DNA of 64,000 bases from Hemerocallis citrina (GCA_017893485.1 CM030360.1:12140597-12204596), one strand, 5' to 3'; shown: positions 22,985 to 34,615, counted from the first letter of the stretch. The notes: generated by a model not told the origin, from the sequence alone. Numbers and translations are program-made.

Positions 22985-23966
22985 TTTACCTTAATATTCG
23001 AGAAAGTCATTGCATGGAGAAGAGAACAAGAACTTCAAGAAAATCATCGTACACTTGAAAAGAAACTAAAATTGAAGACCGAATGGTATATAGAGGTACA
23101 AATGGCGCAAGTTTACACATTGGTTATTTTTTATGATTTCCAAGAAGAACTAAAATCAAGCTTAATATATAATATAAATTTAGTGCAAGAAGATGAGAAC
23201 CAAGCTATTTACCTAGTGAAGGAGTGTGGGGAAACAGAAAATGCGAAAGTGGTAAAGTGACTAAAATGGCTGTGTGCATGCTTGTTGTTTGAATTCGTGG
23301 GCATTCCTTGCAAGCATCTTTTGGCTTATCTTAAGAACACTGATCATAATGAACAACCAACACAATATATTTTAAGAAGATGGAGCCGAGATGTAATCCG
23401 AAGAAGCAATATATTCACTAATAGGAGAGGCCTTCATGAAGGAAGTAGTGAGAGTTTAGGTTCTCGCTATTGTGAGTTCAGTAAATTAGCCAAACAACAA
23501 GTTGATATTGGGTTAGCTTCCAATGAAGGCTACGAATTCATGCGGAACAACATGCTCAAAAATATTGAAGGCTTCCATCTTGTACAACCCGAAAGCAGTG
23601 GACCGACATATGGAAAATCCATGGAAAATTCTAAATTTTACGTGGAGGAGCCTAAGCAATGCAATAGAAAAGGAAAGCCTAGTGGGAAGAGATTGAAGCC
23701 AACAAGAGAGAAAGTAAGGAAACCTAGATTGTGCAATGCTTGTTGTACACGAGGACTACACGATTCAAGAAATTGCCCAAACAAATTAGATGGGTAAATA
23801 TTCCAAATCTTTTAGTTGCAGTTGATTTAATCTTTCATCATCATATTGTTTTTTGAATTTGCTTGTGAGCTTGACTCAGTATTTCTTGGTTATTTTTTTT
23901 AGTGGAGGCATTATACATGAAGTAGATTCCGCATCCGGAGAAAGCACCGATGACACTGTTGCTTGA
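22985..23966 (+). pseudogene. FAR1/MULE transposase, C-terminal part with SWIM zinc finger
   Basis: Continues the frame broken at 19399. A SWIM-type finger is visible at about 23270-23330 (C-A-C then FEFVGIPCKHLLAYL), directly after an in-frame stop at 23260. The rest, 23282-23793, is open and ends with a basic, cysteine-containing tail (KPRLCNACCTRGLHDSRNCP). The frame can continue through a GT-AG intron (23794-23902) into a last exon 23903-23966 ending in an acidic tail and TGA. FAR1-type transposases commonly have this layout. Confidence 0.88.
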
Positions 23967-26363
23967 GGGAAGTTCCTGATTCTGTTTGTTCAATTTAAAG
24001 TTCATTATCGGCTCTGTTTTATTTTGTTTCAAAGTAGGCAATGATGACAAAAAATATTTTATACAAGCTTTAAGAAATGAAAACAATGCTTCTTCTGCTT
24101 GTGTGCTCTGTTTATGTTCTTTATGAGCATTTTGTGAGCTGAAAATGCTTCTTCTATTTATGCTTCTTCTATTTGTGTTCTTTATGAGCATTATGAGCAT
24201 TTTGTGCTCTGTTTATGTGCTCTGTTTGTTCTTTATGAGCATTATGAACATTTTGTGCTCTGTTTGTGTGCACTGTTGTTCATATGTATATTGAGCTCTG
24301 ATTTGTTTGAGTCCTACTTGACATTTGTTTAAGCTCCTTGTATAGGCTTCAACGAATATCATATTATGGAGCAACTTGTTGGCATGGCATAATATTGCAG
24401 TCCAAGTCTGAACATAATTATGATGCTTTTGAGAGTCATGCTTGATTCAATTGAAAATTTCCTTAAAACCTTGTTATAAACTAGGGTGTTCTGACCCTAC
24501 AATTACTTAAAATATTTTGAAATTAGTTTTGTTGATAGTGTTGTTATCTAAGATAAATAATTAAAAATCATCTATTTAAACCCTCTTTCTTATTGCTTGC
24601 AGTTTGTACAGTGACTGAAGGTGTGATGATGAAAATTGAATGCACTATTTAATCAGTCATTATGCAATGTAGCAGCTCCATTTATGCAATGTAACAACTT
24701 TAACAATGTATCTTATTTGATGTATATTATTTGAGGTCTGTATATAATGCGCTACGTCAAAATGAGCTCTGTATATTATTTGAGTCTGTAATTATAGGAG
24801 GTCTGTATATAATGAGATTTGTATATGCTACTGTGCTCTGTTTATTATGTTTCCATGCTTTAATCAGCTTCAGTGTACATTTGTTTTCCTTGTGGAATTT
24901 ATATAATGTATTTATAAAACTTTGTTTATAAAGCTCTGTTTCTTGAGGAATGTATATGGTGTACACTTGAAGAATATTTATAAAGCTCTGTTTGTGTTGT
25001 TCCAGGCAAGATGAGCTCAGATTATACTGCTTGTTTCCTTAAATAATGAGCTCTGTTAGATGTTTCCTTAGAAGCAGAAAGAGAACTAAGAAGAGGTTGA
25101 CATTTTTTAGCGGCCAAACCCTTGACTGAAGCTGTAAACATACATACAACTGCTCACAAATGATACACCAATGTAAGCAGCCAAACCCTTCACTGATGGG
25201 GTTGCCATTTTTTAGCATATGCAAGCAGCCAAACACAAATTTCTGAACTCATTATAAATCTGTAAGCATATAGAAGCTCAAACTGCTCGAAGTTTCAATA
25301 TACAATTATACAAATTATTTAAACTGCTTAAAAGTACTTAAGAGTATACATTATACAAATTCGAATATCATTATACAAATATGGAATGATACATTTCGAA
25401 GCAGCAGAGAATGATATCCACTGCTGCTGATATGCATGGGTGTTGCTGATGCTGAAACTGTTGTTGAAGCTTTCATTGCAAAATGTCGGACTGCTGCAAA
25501 AAAAACCCAAAATAGTTACATAAAGAGCTTAGCAATGTCGGACTGCACTATTAACACCATAATCTGTAAACAATTGAAGTACATATAGGCTCAGAGCATC
25601 CTTGCACATAATAAGTATTTATGAAACAAGTCAAATAGAGTCAAGCATGAGTATAGCACTTATGTTGTTCCAGGCATAATGAGCTCTATTTATGTTGTTT
25701 AAAGCTCTTTCAAAATAATTGAAGATCTTGTAGGCATTGATTTACCTTGTACATAACAAGTTTGAAAACTGATCAAATAGAATCAGGGATGAGTATAACA
25801 ATTATTTAGAAGTATTATCTCACTACGGCTGCATTATTATGCCATGCCAACTAGTTCCAATCATAATCTGAATAAATAAAACCATTGAAAGCATGTCACT
25901 GAGAGAGGAGGAAAAAAGGGTATATATGACCCTATCAAAATGACCAAATTAACCCCGAGGATAACTGACAAGAGAGTGGGAGCAACCACAACCGTTTGAT
26001 CAAGATCATGATTGATTTTTTGATCGGACAGCTCGCTGAGCGGTTCTCACACTGACTGCACAAATCACCCATTTGCAACACCAAATTACCCCCAAAGATA
26101 ACTAAGAAGAGAGCGTAAACAATCACAGTCGCTCGATCCAACATCCTAATTTGTTTTTGAATCGGACAACCATCACAGTCGCTCGATCTAACATCCTAAT
26201 TTGTTTTTGAATCGGACAGCCATCACAGTCGCTCGATCTAACATCCTAATTTGTTTTTGAATCGGACAACCATCGGAGCGGTTCGCATAAGCCATTCGTA
26301 CAGATGAGTTCGCAACAGAAGGGCTCCCATATAGGGAGCAACCATAATACAAGTAAAAATTAA

Positions 26364-26424
<61 letters not shown>

Positions 26425-26968
26425 ATATAGGGAGCAACCATAAAAGAAAGGTTCCCTATATGTATATATATTAAACCAAGTACACTAGTGGCAACCATAA
26501 TACAAGTAAAAATTAACCCCTTTTTCATTTAAAATATTGCAGCCTACTAACTCAGCAAATACAATTCAAACGTAGTGAAAACAGTGATCGAACAACCAGG
26601 ACAACACTCATTGTATTCATGCTGGAAACATGGAAAAGTATATCAACAGAAGTACACAAACAGATTAACCAGTTAAAACTTCATACAAATGCTTGTAAAT
26701 TATAGATTGTCATCACTGCCTATATCAACATGCAATAAAGTAAGGAACTAAAATTTAAAAATGAATAGCCAAAATCAAACACTTCCCTCAATTGATATCA
26801 AGCATCAGTGACTTCAAAAATATATCCATAGTCAAGAATCAAGCCACGAAGAAAGACTCAGTCAAGCTCAAATGCTACCTACAAATTCAAACAAAACAAT
26901 AGTTTTCTATTAATAAAATAAGAAAAACACACAAATTCAAACAGAAAAAAGGGAACAAAAAAAAATAA
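23967..26968. other. MULE 1 3' region without a gene
   Basis: No credible coding sequence. At 24050-25060 words such as 'tgagcattatgagcatttt' and 'gagctctgtttat' recur irregularly. 25070-25240 repeats 'gcagccaaacccttcactg'. A (TA)n run lies at about 26371-26425, flanked on both sides by 'atagggagcaaccataa'. Confidence 0.6.
25925..26334. repeat. Extra MULE end sequences with a 52-base triplication
   Basis: 26080-26334 repeats the outer part of the MULE 1 terminal repeat in the same orientation as the right arm ('accaaattacccccaaagat', 'gttcgcaacagaaggg'), ending 'ggctccca'. Inside it, a unit of about 52 bases ('atcacagtcgctcgatc.aa' to 'ggacaacc') is repeated three times. 25925-26080 is a further, more diverged copy. 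These could be the end of a nested MULE or a duplicated arm. Confidence 0.7.
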
Positions 26969-27497
26969 ATTATACTTGATCAAAACCCTAGGGTTTCGAT
27001 ATGGGCGAAGACGATTAGAGAAAGTAGGGGGCGGTCGGAGGTAGGGTTTCGGTGTGGCTTGAAGAGGACTGAAGAAAGATCCCGACGAGAGGAAGTGGGG
27101 TTTCAGCGGAGCTAATTTTTTTTGGCGATTTGGACGGTGGAGGAGCTAGCGTTCGCGAATAGACTGAGAATAGAGGATTTCGATCTGAGAGGTGAGAAGT
27201 GGAGGGGGAGGTTTGCAATCGCGATTTTGAAGAAGGAGCGTGCGTGGAAATTTCGATGGTTGAGGAGCTAGGTTCGCGAAGAGAGAGAAGAGGCGAGCTC
27301 GATTTGAGAGGAGAGAAGAGGAAGGGGTGAGGGGTATATGTTGAAAGGGGGTAAATTACCAAATTACCCCCAAAGATAACTGAGAAGAGAGCATGAACAA
27401 TCACAGCCGCTCGACCTCATTTGTTTTTTAATCGGACGGCTAGCAAAGCGGTTTGCACATGCAGTTCGCACAAATGAGTTCGCAACAGAAGGGGGAC

Positions 27498-27499
<2 letters not shown>
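26969..27499 (-). repeat. MULE 1 right terminal inverted repeat
   Basis: Reverse complement of 17376-17912 with scattered differences. It abuts a (TA)n microsatellite at 27500, inside insertion H. Confidence 0.85.
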
Positions 27500-27537
<38 letters not shown>

Positions 27538-28410
27538 AATTACAAAGAAAGCTATCAAGTGGCTTACAATCAATCCCCCTTAAAATTAAAGGCCTAGATC
27601 AAACATCACAAAACATATTTTCCCTCCAAAATTTCAAACTCCCAAAATCAAATTCCCCCCCCCCCCCCCCTAAACTAAAAAACTTTTACTTTATTACTAT
27701 CTCTCTCTTCACTCTTCACTTTTTCATATTTCTCTCTTTCTCTCTCTCCCTATCTCTCTCTCCCATTCTTTCTATATTTACTTAGAAATTTAGATTTTCA
27801 GAGTTTTAATAAATTTTTTTTGCACATGTTATATTGAAATTAGTAAATATCTCTTCAACTCCACACTTAAAGTTCTAAAAAATAAGATTTTATACCCCCA
27901 TTTATAAATATTTTTCAACATATACTAATGGAAACATGGACTTTTATTTACAACTAATTATTGTCATATTATTCAAACTTGAGCTACATAATTGTTGTTT
28001 TGCTGTTTACAGGCTTTTCGTGTTTTGTATCGTTCTGAAAACGTACCGTAGGCACGTGCCCACGGGCAAATCTTGTATGTATATAGAAAGATTTAGAGAA
28101 ATCCTAGTTTTCTATTTTGATACAATAACCATCCGATATATTCTGAAGAGATAACCATACGATGATAGCATTACAATCTAACTTGGAGAAGAATTGAGCT
28201 TTAATAAGAATACCAAATCCGATACGCATATGTTGCCACTGCCCAAATACAGTCGACTGCAATGACCTAATTCATGTCAGAGAGCCACAACAATGGACTG
28301 CTCCCAGTGGACTGTCTTCATGTCATGCTGTGCTGCTCTTCCTGTCATCTGCTACTACTCTTTCCTTTTTCATCCAACGTCGCTTCAAACTTTTCTTTTT
28401 ATTGAATATA

Positions 28411-29854
28411 GGGCAGGGCAAAAGCCAAAGTACCCCCCCAACGTTTGGCCCGAGTACAAAATGCCCATACAACGTTTGAAAAAGTACAATAAACCCATTT
28501 CTCCGTTAACTTAACCCCATCTGTTAAGTTATAATTATTAAATTACTTTTTTACCCTTATCTTTTCATAATCAAACCTCTTCTTTCTTTTTTCCTTTTTC
28601 TTCATTCTTTTTTTTCAAATTCCGATCGATCCGTCAATTGAATAAATTAGAGTTCTCAGAAACCCTTGCCATGGCCATGAAGCTCCTCATTCTCCTACTT
28701 GTGCTGCCGCTTCTCTCTCTGCAATTGATGGTCCTTTCTCTTTCTTCGTATTTCCTCTCTTTTGTTCTCGTTTTCACTTATTTGATGGATTTTTTATTTT
28801 TATTTTTTGTTTGATAAATTTAAGCAGAGGAGAGGGGATCTGTCGCCTATGTGTGAACTTAAGATTTGCTGCACAACCTAATTTTACCAGTATACAACTT
28901 GCTAGGCATGGAAGAAATCATGCTGCATTAGATTAGCTTATTCAGTAGTGCAAGAAGTTCTCAGGGCATTCGTGGTTCCAATTGACTGTAGTAATCATGT
29001 ATCACAACTGAAGATAATCTGCTTGCCCAGGAACGAACTAGCAATGTAAAAAAAACTGCGTAGCCTAACATGAGCTATCAACGGTTTGTCTGCTTATAAA
29101 GGCAAAGAATCAGCATCTCTGTACCATTGAAATGCTCTCTCACTGATACCCAGTACTCAATATGCAGAGGAAATTAATTAGAAGTACAGTCAACGAAACT
29201 CAGATAACAGATAGCATCAGGAACAGCTAAAATTTAAATTGAGTTGTGATTATTGATAAAGCTAACTATAATGTGCCAAAAAAACAAAAACAAAAAAAAC
29301 ATTTGAAATGGACAATAACTAATACAAAACAAAGTGCACAGGCTCATTATGACATCTTAACCCTTGACAACCAATACTAGTAACTGTACAAAGCATCTTA
29401 GTTTCAGCATGTATAATTTCTCATGACAGCAAAATAAAAGTCCACAAATCCCCAGTGTTCACATACAGAAAGAACACAAAGATATCACATTTAAACTATG
29501 CAATTGCCAATGTCAAAGAATTGCTTAAAACATGAACATTAGTATAAAGCCTTATCCTAAATCTTTAATAGTGAACTTAAGATTTGCTGTACAACCTATC
29601 TGTGAACTTAAGCAGAGCATGATTTCTTCCATGCCTAGCAAGTTGTATAATTTGAAAAAAAAGAATGAAGAAAAATGAAAAAAGAAAGAAGATATTTGAT
29701 TATGAAAGGGTAAGGGTAAAAAAGTAATTTAATAATTATAACTTAACGGATGAGGTTAAATTAACGGAAAAATGAGTTTATTGTACTTTTTCAAACGTTG
29801 TATGGACATTTTGTACTTGGGCCAAACGTTGGGGGGGTATTTTGATTTTTACCC
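28411..29854. mobile_element. MULE 2: non-autonomous Mutator-like element, 1444 bp
   Basis: Perfect 9-bp TSD TTGAATATA (28402-28410 and 29855-29863). Long terminal inverted repeats (about 28411-28600 and 29670-29854) begin GGGCAGGGCAAAAGCC on the left and GGGTAAAAATCAAAATACC (reverse complement) on the right and share 'caaacgttgtatg.gcattt' and 'taacttaac.gatg.ggtta'. There is no transposase. The interior has an inverted match (28896-28923 with 29617-29648) and a direct match (28852-28878 with 29573-29599). It may carry a captured gene piece (28671-28814). Confidence 0.9.
28671..28814 (+). CDS. Short frame with signal-peptide-like start inside MULE 2 (possible captured exon)
   Basis: 47 codons beginning MAMKLLILLLVLPLLSLQLM, a typical signal-peptide pattern, then turning into an intron-like T-rich stretch. 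A donor-like 'atg|gtcctt' follows codon 20. Secreted-protein genes have such first exons and MULEs often capture gene pieces, but I recognise no family and see no continuation. It may not be expressed. Confidence 0.3.
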   Translation: MAMKLLILLLVLPLLSLQLMVLSLSSYFLSFVLVFTYLMDFLFLFFV

Positions 29855-29886
29855 TTGAATATAATATGCAAAATATAAACCCAACA

Positions 29887-30240
29887 ATAATGAGTTCATG
29901 CTTGAGTTAAAAACATATAATGAGTTCATACATAGAAATTTCCTCATATCCTCATATGAGTTCTAAAAGTAGAAGATTTTTTTTTCTTCGCTAATAAAAA
30001 ATAAAAATTGTTTCCAATAGACATGATCACTTTTTTCGAAGAAAAGGTTGTGTATGACGACCGAAAAGATGAAAAATGTTATTTCTAGAAGCTATTTGTA
30101 AGTTAAGAATTCACAAAATTTGCTGTTTTAGTTATTAATATAAAAAAATATAAATATAAATGTATGTGTAAAATATAAAAGAAATAAATGAATTAATATA
30201 TGTGTGGATATGATGCATGCAGCAGGCCAACAAGAAATGT
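29887..30240. repeat. Peroxidase upstream DNA, copy 2, right part
   Basis: Matches 2056-2409 (taatgagttcatacta type start, catgatca, ttttttcgaagaaaaggtt, aattaatatatgtgtggat, caggccaacaaga). It follows the TSD of insertion H and diverges from copy 1 after 30233. Confidence 0.85.
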
Positions 30241-30900
30241 CTAAGGTCAAGTCATGCTTAGTACCTAGCTAAATAAACTGAAAACGCATGCAATGCCTAT
30301 CTCTTAAAGCTTGTTTAATTACTTTCTTAATTAGCTTTGCTCATGCACATTGTACGGATGCTCAATTTTTCAACGCATATATATTATATTTTGAAGGACA
30401 TATGTCACATATACATGTAATGGCCTACGTGGTGTCGAGGTTGATGGAAGAAAAACCATTTACAACAGGGACTAAAATCTTAATTCAATGCACAACATCC
30501 AACATGTAATTTCTCCTAAAAGAAATTAAAGACAAGAATATCCTAATAATTCACCTACTACAAGAACCTCTAATTTATTTTTTATTTTTGAGTCAAGACA
30601 CAAGTCATACGATACTTAAATGGTAAAAGAAAAAGCAACCAAAACAGGATTTTTTTTTTAAATATAGAAAAAGATGAAATAACGCCAACCTATTTTATTA
30701 ATAAGATTTAAAAAAACATTCTAGGGGTACCGGAGAAAAGTACAATGAACTACAATGCAAAAAATAAAATATAAACCTCTAACAACGTTCTGAAAGGTGG
30801 GACAATCCAAAAGTGTTATAGATAGAACAAATGACAAGTACAAAGATAGATGGTAAAAAACATAGCAATCCTTCCAATAAATCTCTGAAAGGTGAGAATC
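30241..30900. other. No gene recognised
   Basis: AT-rich DNA to the right of the duplication. The 73-codon open frame at 30288-30509 has no recognisable domain and no conserved counterpart here. Poly-A/T runs lie at 30648-30720. Confidence 0.5.
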
Positions 30901-30918
30901 AGGGAACCGTCGCTCCGC

Positions 30919-32176
30919 TCAGTCTAGTGTCGGTCCGAACTCGACCTCCTCATCATCGTACTCGTCTGCCTGGAAGACTCTGACAACCTCTCTCTCGTCC
31001 ATGCGGTAGTAACTGTAGCCTAAAAGAAAATAAGATGCATAAAATTAGTTAAAATATCATACATACTATTACAAGTTGCACGAAAATAGAAGTTATTTCT
31101 GTCTAGCCATAAACCCAGGTTGTGGCCGTGAAGACGATGTACCATGCTTCTTTCATTTTGTGACATTTAGAGGTAAATTTAGGGCCGACCCACAGATCCT
31201 CATATGTGTTGGGGTAATTACTCATACCTAAGGCCCGTAGGACCTCTACCAGTGTTGTCTTACTCCATTGGTAATCGATGAAAAGATGGTTCAGCGACTC
31301 TGTATGGAAGTTGCAGAACGCACAGTTGCTCGCAATATGCGGTTGCCCTTTGGCTAGGTTTTTTCCTGGTCATGATGGCTTTATTGAGTACCAACCAGAG
31401 GAGAACCCTAACTTTAAGAGGCGTTTTTTCTTTCCAGAGGATATGTGCCCAACTAGGTTCACATCCCCAGAAATTGATACGGTTATATAGAAACCAGAAT
31501 GTGAAGGAGCCATTGCTCTCTAGTCCCGAAGATTTTCGGTCCGTGCCGTGCGAACATTTCACCCTGAACTGTGCTATGTAGTCTTGGAGTTCAACCAGCC
31601 TCTGGTGGGATCTTGGACTGAGTCATGTTCTGAATGACACTGTCCATGTTCCCCTTCGCCATGTCTTAGCCACGGAGATGTGAGGATGGGTCGTCTGCTC
31701 ATACAAGTCCAAAAATCTCTTTCTAAGAGTGTGGGCGCCGCACAATTTATCCCACCAAAATCTGGTGACTGGCCATTGCAGATAAATGACGTAACCACGG
31801 TGTTGAAAGGCCCACTGGTGCAAGCAATCCCTTTCCAGAACCATGAAACTTTAGAACCCCCCAAAAACCTTAATTTCTCATTCCTTTTCCCTGCAAGTAA
31901 GGTTGAATGCACTCCTACCAGCCTTCGCCATTAGGGTGGAATACTTTCTACCACCATTTGCTCAGGAGAGCAATGTCTCTCAAATTGATGATACCTAGCC
32001 CATTATGCGTCTTCTTCATGAATGTTCTCCCCCATTTGATCAAGTGGTAACCGTCTTTATCCGCGTCACAACATTTTTAAAGAAATTGCTTGTGGATATC
32101 GATCAGTCCTTTGGATCACCGACTTTGGTAGTTCAAAGAATGACCGTAAATATTTGTGAAGGGTAAACGTAGAATT

Positions 32177-32234
<58 letters not shown>

Positions 32235-32300
32235 AAGTTTAAATATTTACACCAAGGAGCTGCACTGTCTATTTTTTGTTGAAAGAAATGGCATGCATGC
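30919..32300 (-). pseudogene. L1-type LINE ORF2 C-terminal tail, copy 1
   Basis: Minus-strand remains of a non-LTR reverse transcriptase C-terminus, in several frames with stops. Landmarks are 'GLGIINLRDIALLSKWW' (about 31990), 'VSWFWKGI' and 'CNGQS' (about 31800), and the zinc-binding zf-RVT region 31562-31260 (W..ILWKEKTPLKVRVLLWL). The frame goes on to 31105 (NTYEDLWVGPKFTSK). The RT catalytic and endonuclease parts are absent. At 31020, after an AG acceptor-like site, a further acidic stretch (GYSYYRMDEREVVRVFQADE) ends in a stop at 30919; whether it belongs to the LINE is open. The C56 tract interrupts it at 32178. Confidence 0.8.
32178..32233. repeat. Run of 56 consecutive C
   Basis: Uninterrupted C homopolymer in LINE copy 1. 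The equivalent place in LINE copy 2 (34571-34590) reads only 'taccccatgttctttgatg', so the tract arose by expansion at, or replacement of, a CCCC site. Its true length may be misread by sequencing. Confidence 0.9.
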
Positions 32301-33657
32301 ATGTACTGGTGCATATTTCTAGCTACACTAACTAAACTATCTGCCTATATCCTTATAAATCTCCCGCTTTGCCATACGAAAACTTCGTAAGCATTGGTTT
32401 CTTATTAACAAACCCTTCTTTCTTCTGGTGGTTTAGAAAACATTGTCACAAAAATGAGACCATAATATGAGAATGCCCGACATTTTAGGTCAAAAAGCAA
32501 ATTGTCACCGCGAGAGCCATTTTTAGACGTCATAATTAGTTTAATTACCCGTAAAATCTTTCCGTGCAGAGAGCTTTTCACAAATTCGAATACAACTTGA
32601 ATATATAATAAGGGCAAGGGGCTGACCAACTTGCTCCTATGATCAGGGCCGGCCCTGAGTTTCCAGGGGCCCAAAGCGAAAGGCCCAAATAATTATATTT
32701 GGAGACCTCTAATTATATTTTTTTACGTGCAAAATACGTGCCTATATTTACAAGAATAATATAAATTTGGGGAACCTTAAAAATAAAAAAAATTCTGGGG
32801 TGTGAGGCGGCCGCCTCACCGGACTGAAGGTGGGGGCCGGCCCTGCCTACGATGTTTTCTTTCAGCCCCCCACCCACCCACAAAAAAAAAGTTTTAAAAC
32901 CCACCTCATATATATATATTTTTTTGATCCAAATCCAACTCTATTCGGACTATTCCATTCATTCTAAGTGTGATTTTTTTTTAAATTTTGTGTAATTTTT
33001 TTTACCATATTAACTTGTGTAAAAAAATTTTTGCTGGACTTTCTTACTTTTCAACCTTGGATCCGGCTCTTGTTTCTTTTGACAAATTCAAATACAACTT
33101 AATATTTAGTTTCTCTTTTACATGCATGAATCCAATTGTTAACTTATCCATATATTAATATCAAAGAAAAAGAAAGAATAAAACTACGTGGAGCTCTAAG
33201 CTAGATAGGATGAAATCCTATTCTATCACAACAGGACGTTAATTATTCGAACCCGGCATATTGTAAAGAGCTAAAGAGCAATGAGAGTCTACTTGTTAGT
33301 GCCGCCCATGTGAAGTTCTTACTGTTTTTCTGGTCGCCTTAAAATTAGGGGGAGTTGGCACCAATTATGGGAACTAAAAGTTTCTCTTATTAACTAGTAT
33401 TTCCTTAATGCCTAGTTGCGGAGTTCTTGAGCACAAGGGTGATGCATTCTCAATTTGACTCTGAAGTTGGCAATTGGAAGTACTTCAGAATATTACAGTT
33501 ATGTGTATGTACCCTGAATTTTTTCCTTCCTTTTTTACACTATTCTGAACAGTTAAGTGTACCCATCTAAGTTGAAAAAAATTTCTTCCTTTTTTTACAC
33601 TATTATGAGACTAGAGCAGTAATAAATACAAAATTAGATCCTTTTTTTACACTATTA
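32301..33657. other. Spacer between LINE copies; no gene
   Basis: Contains the hAT MITE at 32644-32845 and AT-rich unrecognised DNA. A short duplicated phrase 'ttttttacactattatgaga' occurs near 33594 and 33642, and 'gagatggttcagcgact' is doubled at 33658-33697. Confidence 0.55.
32644..32845. mobile_element. hAT-type MITE, 202 bp
   Basis: Terminal inverted repeats CAGGGCCGGCCCTG at the left and ggggccggccctg at the right. The 8-bp TSD is CCTATGAT (32636-32643) and CCTACGAT (32846-32853), one mismatch. 8-bp TSD and CAGGG ends are typical of hAT elements. There is no coding capacity. Confidence 0.88.
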
Positions 33658-34615
33658 TGAGATGGTTCAGCGACTATTATGAGATGGTTCAGCGACTGCG
33701 TATGGAAGTTGTAGAATGCACAGTTGGTCGTAATATGCGGTTGCCTTTTGGCTAGGTTTTCTCTGGCCAGGATGACTTTATTGAGTAGCAACCAGAGGAA
33801 AACCCTAACTTTAAGAGGCGTTTTTGCTTTCAAGAGGATACGTGCCCAACTACGTTTACATCCCCGAAAATGGCTTCGGTTATATTGAAACCGGACTGTG
33901 AAGGAACCATTGCTCTCTAGTCCCCAAGATTTTCGGTCCGGGCCATGTGAACATTTCACCTCATACTTGCGATGTAGTTTTGGAGTTCTACCAGCCTCTG
34001 GTGGGATCCAGGATTGAGTCATATTCTGATCGACGGTTTCCATGTTCCCTTCCGCCATGTCATAGCCACGGAGGTGTGAGGATGGGCCACCTGCTCATAT
34101 AGGTCCGAAAATCTCTCTCTCTAAGAGTGTGGGTGTCGTACCATTTATTCCACCAAAATCTGGTTGACCGGCAATATCTTATAAATAACGTAAACCAAGT
34201 TGAAAGGCCCACTGGCGCGAGCAATCCCTTTCTAGAACCATGAAACCTTAGAACCCACCCGAAAACCTACATTTCTTGTTCATTTACCTTGCAAGTAATG
34301 TTGAAAGTCCTCCTGCCAGCCTTCTCCATTAGAGTGGAATACTTTCTACTACTATTTTCTCAGGAGAGCAATGTCTCTCAAATCGATGATACCTAGCCCG
34401 CCATGTGTCTTCTTCATGCATGTTTTTCCCCATTTGATAGAGTGGTAACCGCCTTTATCCATGTCAGAACATTTTTAAAGAAATTTCTTTCGGATGCGAT
34501 CAATCCTTTGGATCACCGACTTTGGTAGTCCAAAAAATGACTGGAAATTATTGTGAAGGGTAAATGTAGAATACCCCATGTTCTTTGATGTTTAAATAAT
34601 TACACCAAAGAGTTG
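33658..34615 (-). pseudogene. L1-type LINE ORF2 C-terminal tail, copy 2
   Basis: Direct repeat of 31278-32270 (same strand) with many substitutions; it keeps 'PLKVRVFLWLLLNKVI' of the zf-RVT region at 34058-33603. It lacks the portion equivalent to 31105-31277. Element E is inserted at its upstream end (34616), after 'caccaaagagttg', where copy 1 continues 'gagctgcactgtc'. It is non-functional. Confidence 0.8.

Larger units (their letters stand above)
17376..27499 (+). mobile_element. MULE 1 (Mutator-like, FAR1-type transposase) with ~530-bp terminal inverted repeats
   Basis: Terminal inverted repeats at 17376-17912 and 26969-27499 begin GG(A)GCCCTTCCATTGCAAAC and GGGTCCCCCTTCTGTTGCG. They stay alignable through 'ctgtgcgaactgc', 'ctttgggggtaat.tggtaa' and 'cgaaaccctagggttt.gat'. 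Inside is a broken FAR1/FRS-like transposase (18078-23966). Both ends sit in TA-rich microsatellite DNA, so the 9-bp TSD (atattatat / atatatata) is only suggestive. Minus the nested LTR C2, the element is about 6.5 kb. Confidence 0.88.
16993..29886. mobile_element. Insertion H: TG..CA element carrying two MULEs
   Basis: Starts TGTCAGGATTTCATGCTGAG and ends ..AAACCCAACA, flanked by the 5-bp TSD ATAAT (16988-16992 and 29887-29891). Copy 1 of the duplication (2040-2060, ttgagtaataatgagttcat) shows the empty site. With the MULEs at 17376-27499 and 28411-29854 removed, H is only about 1.3 kb (16993-17375, 27500-28410, 29855-29886) and has no coding sequence, so it is probably a solo LTR. The family is unknown. 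C17 at 27655-27671 and CT-rich DNA follow at 27700-27770. Confidence 0.75.
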
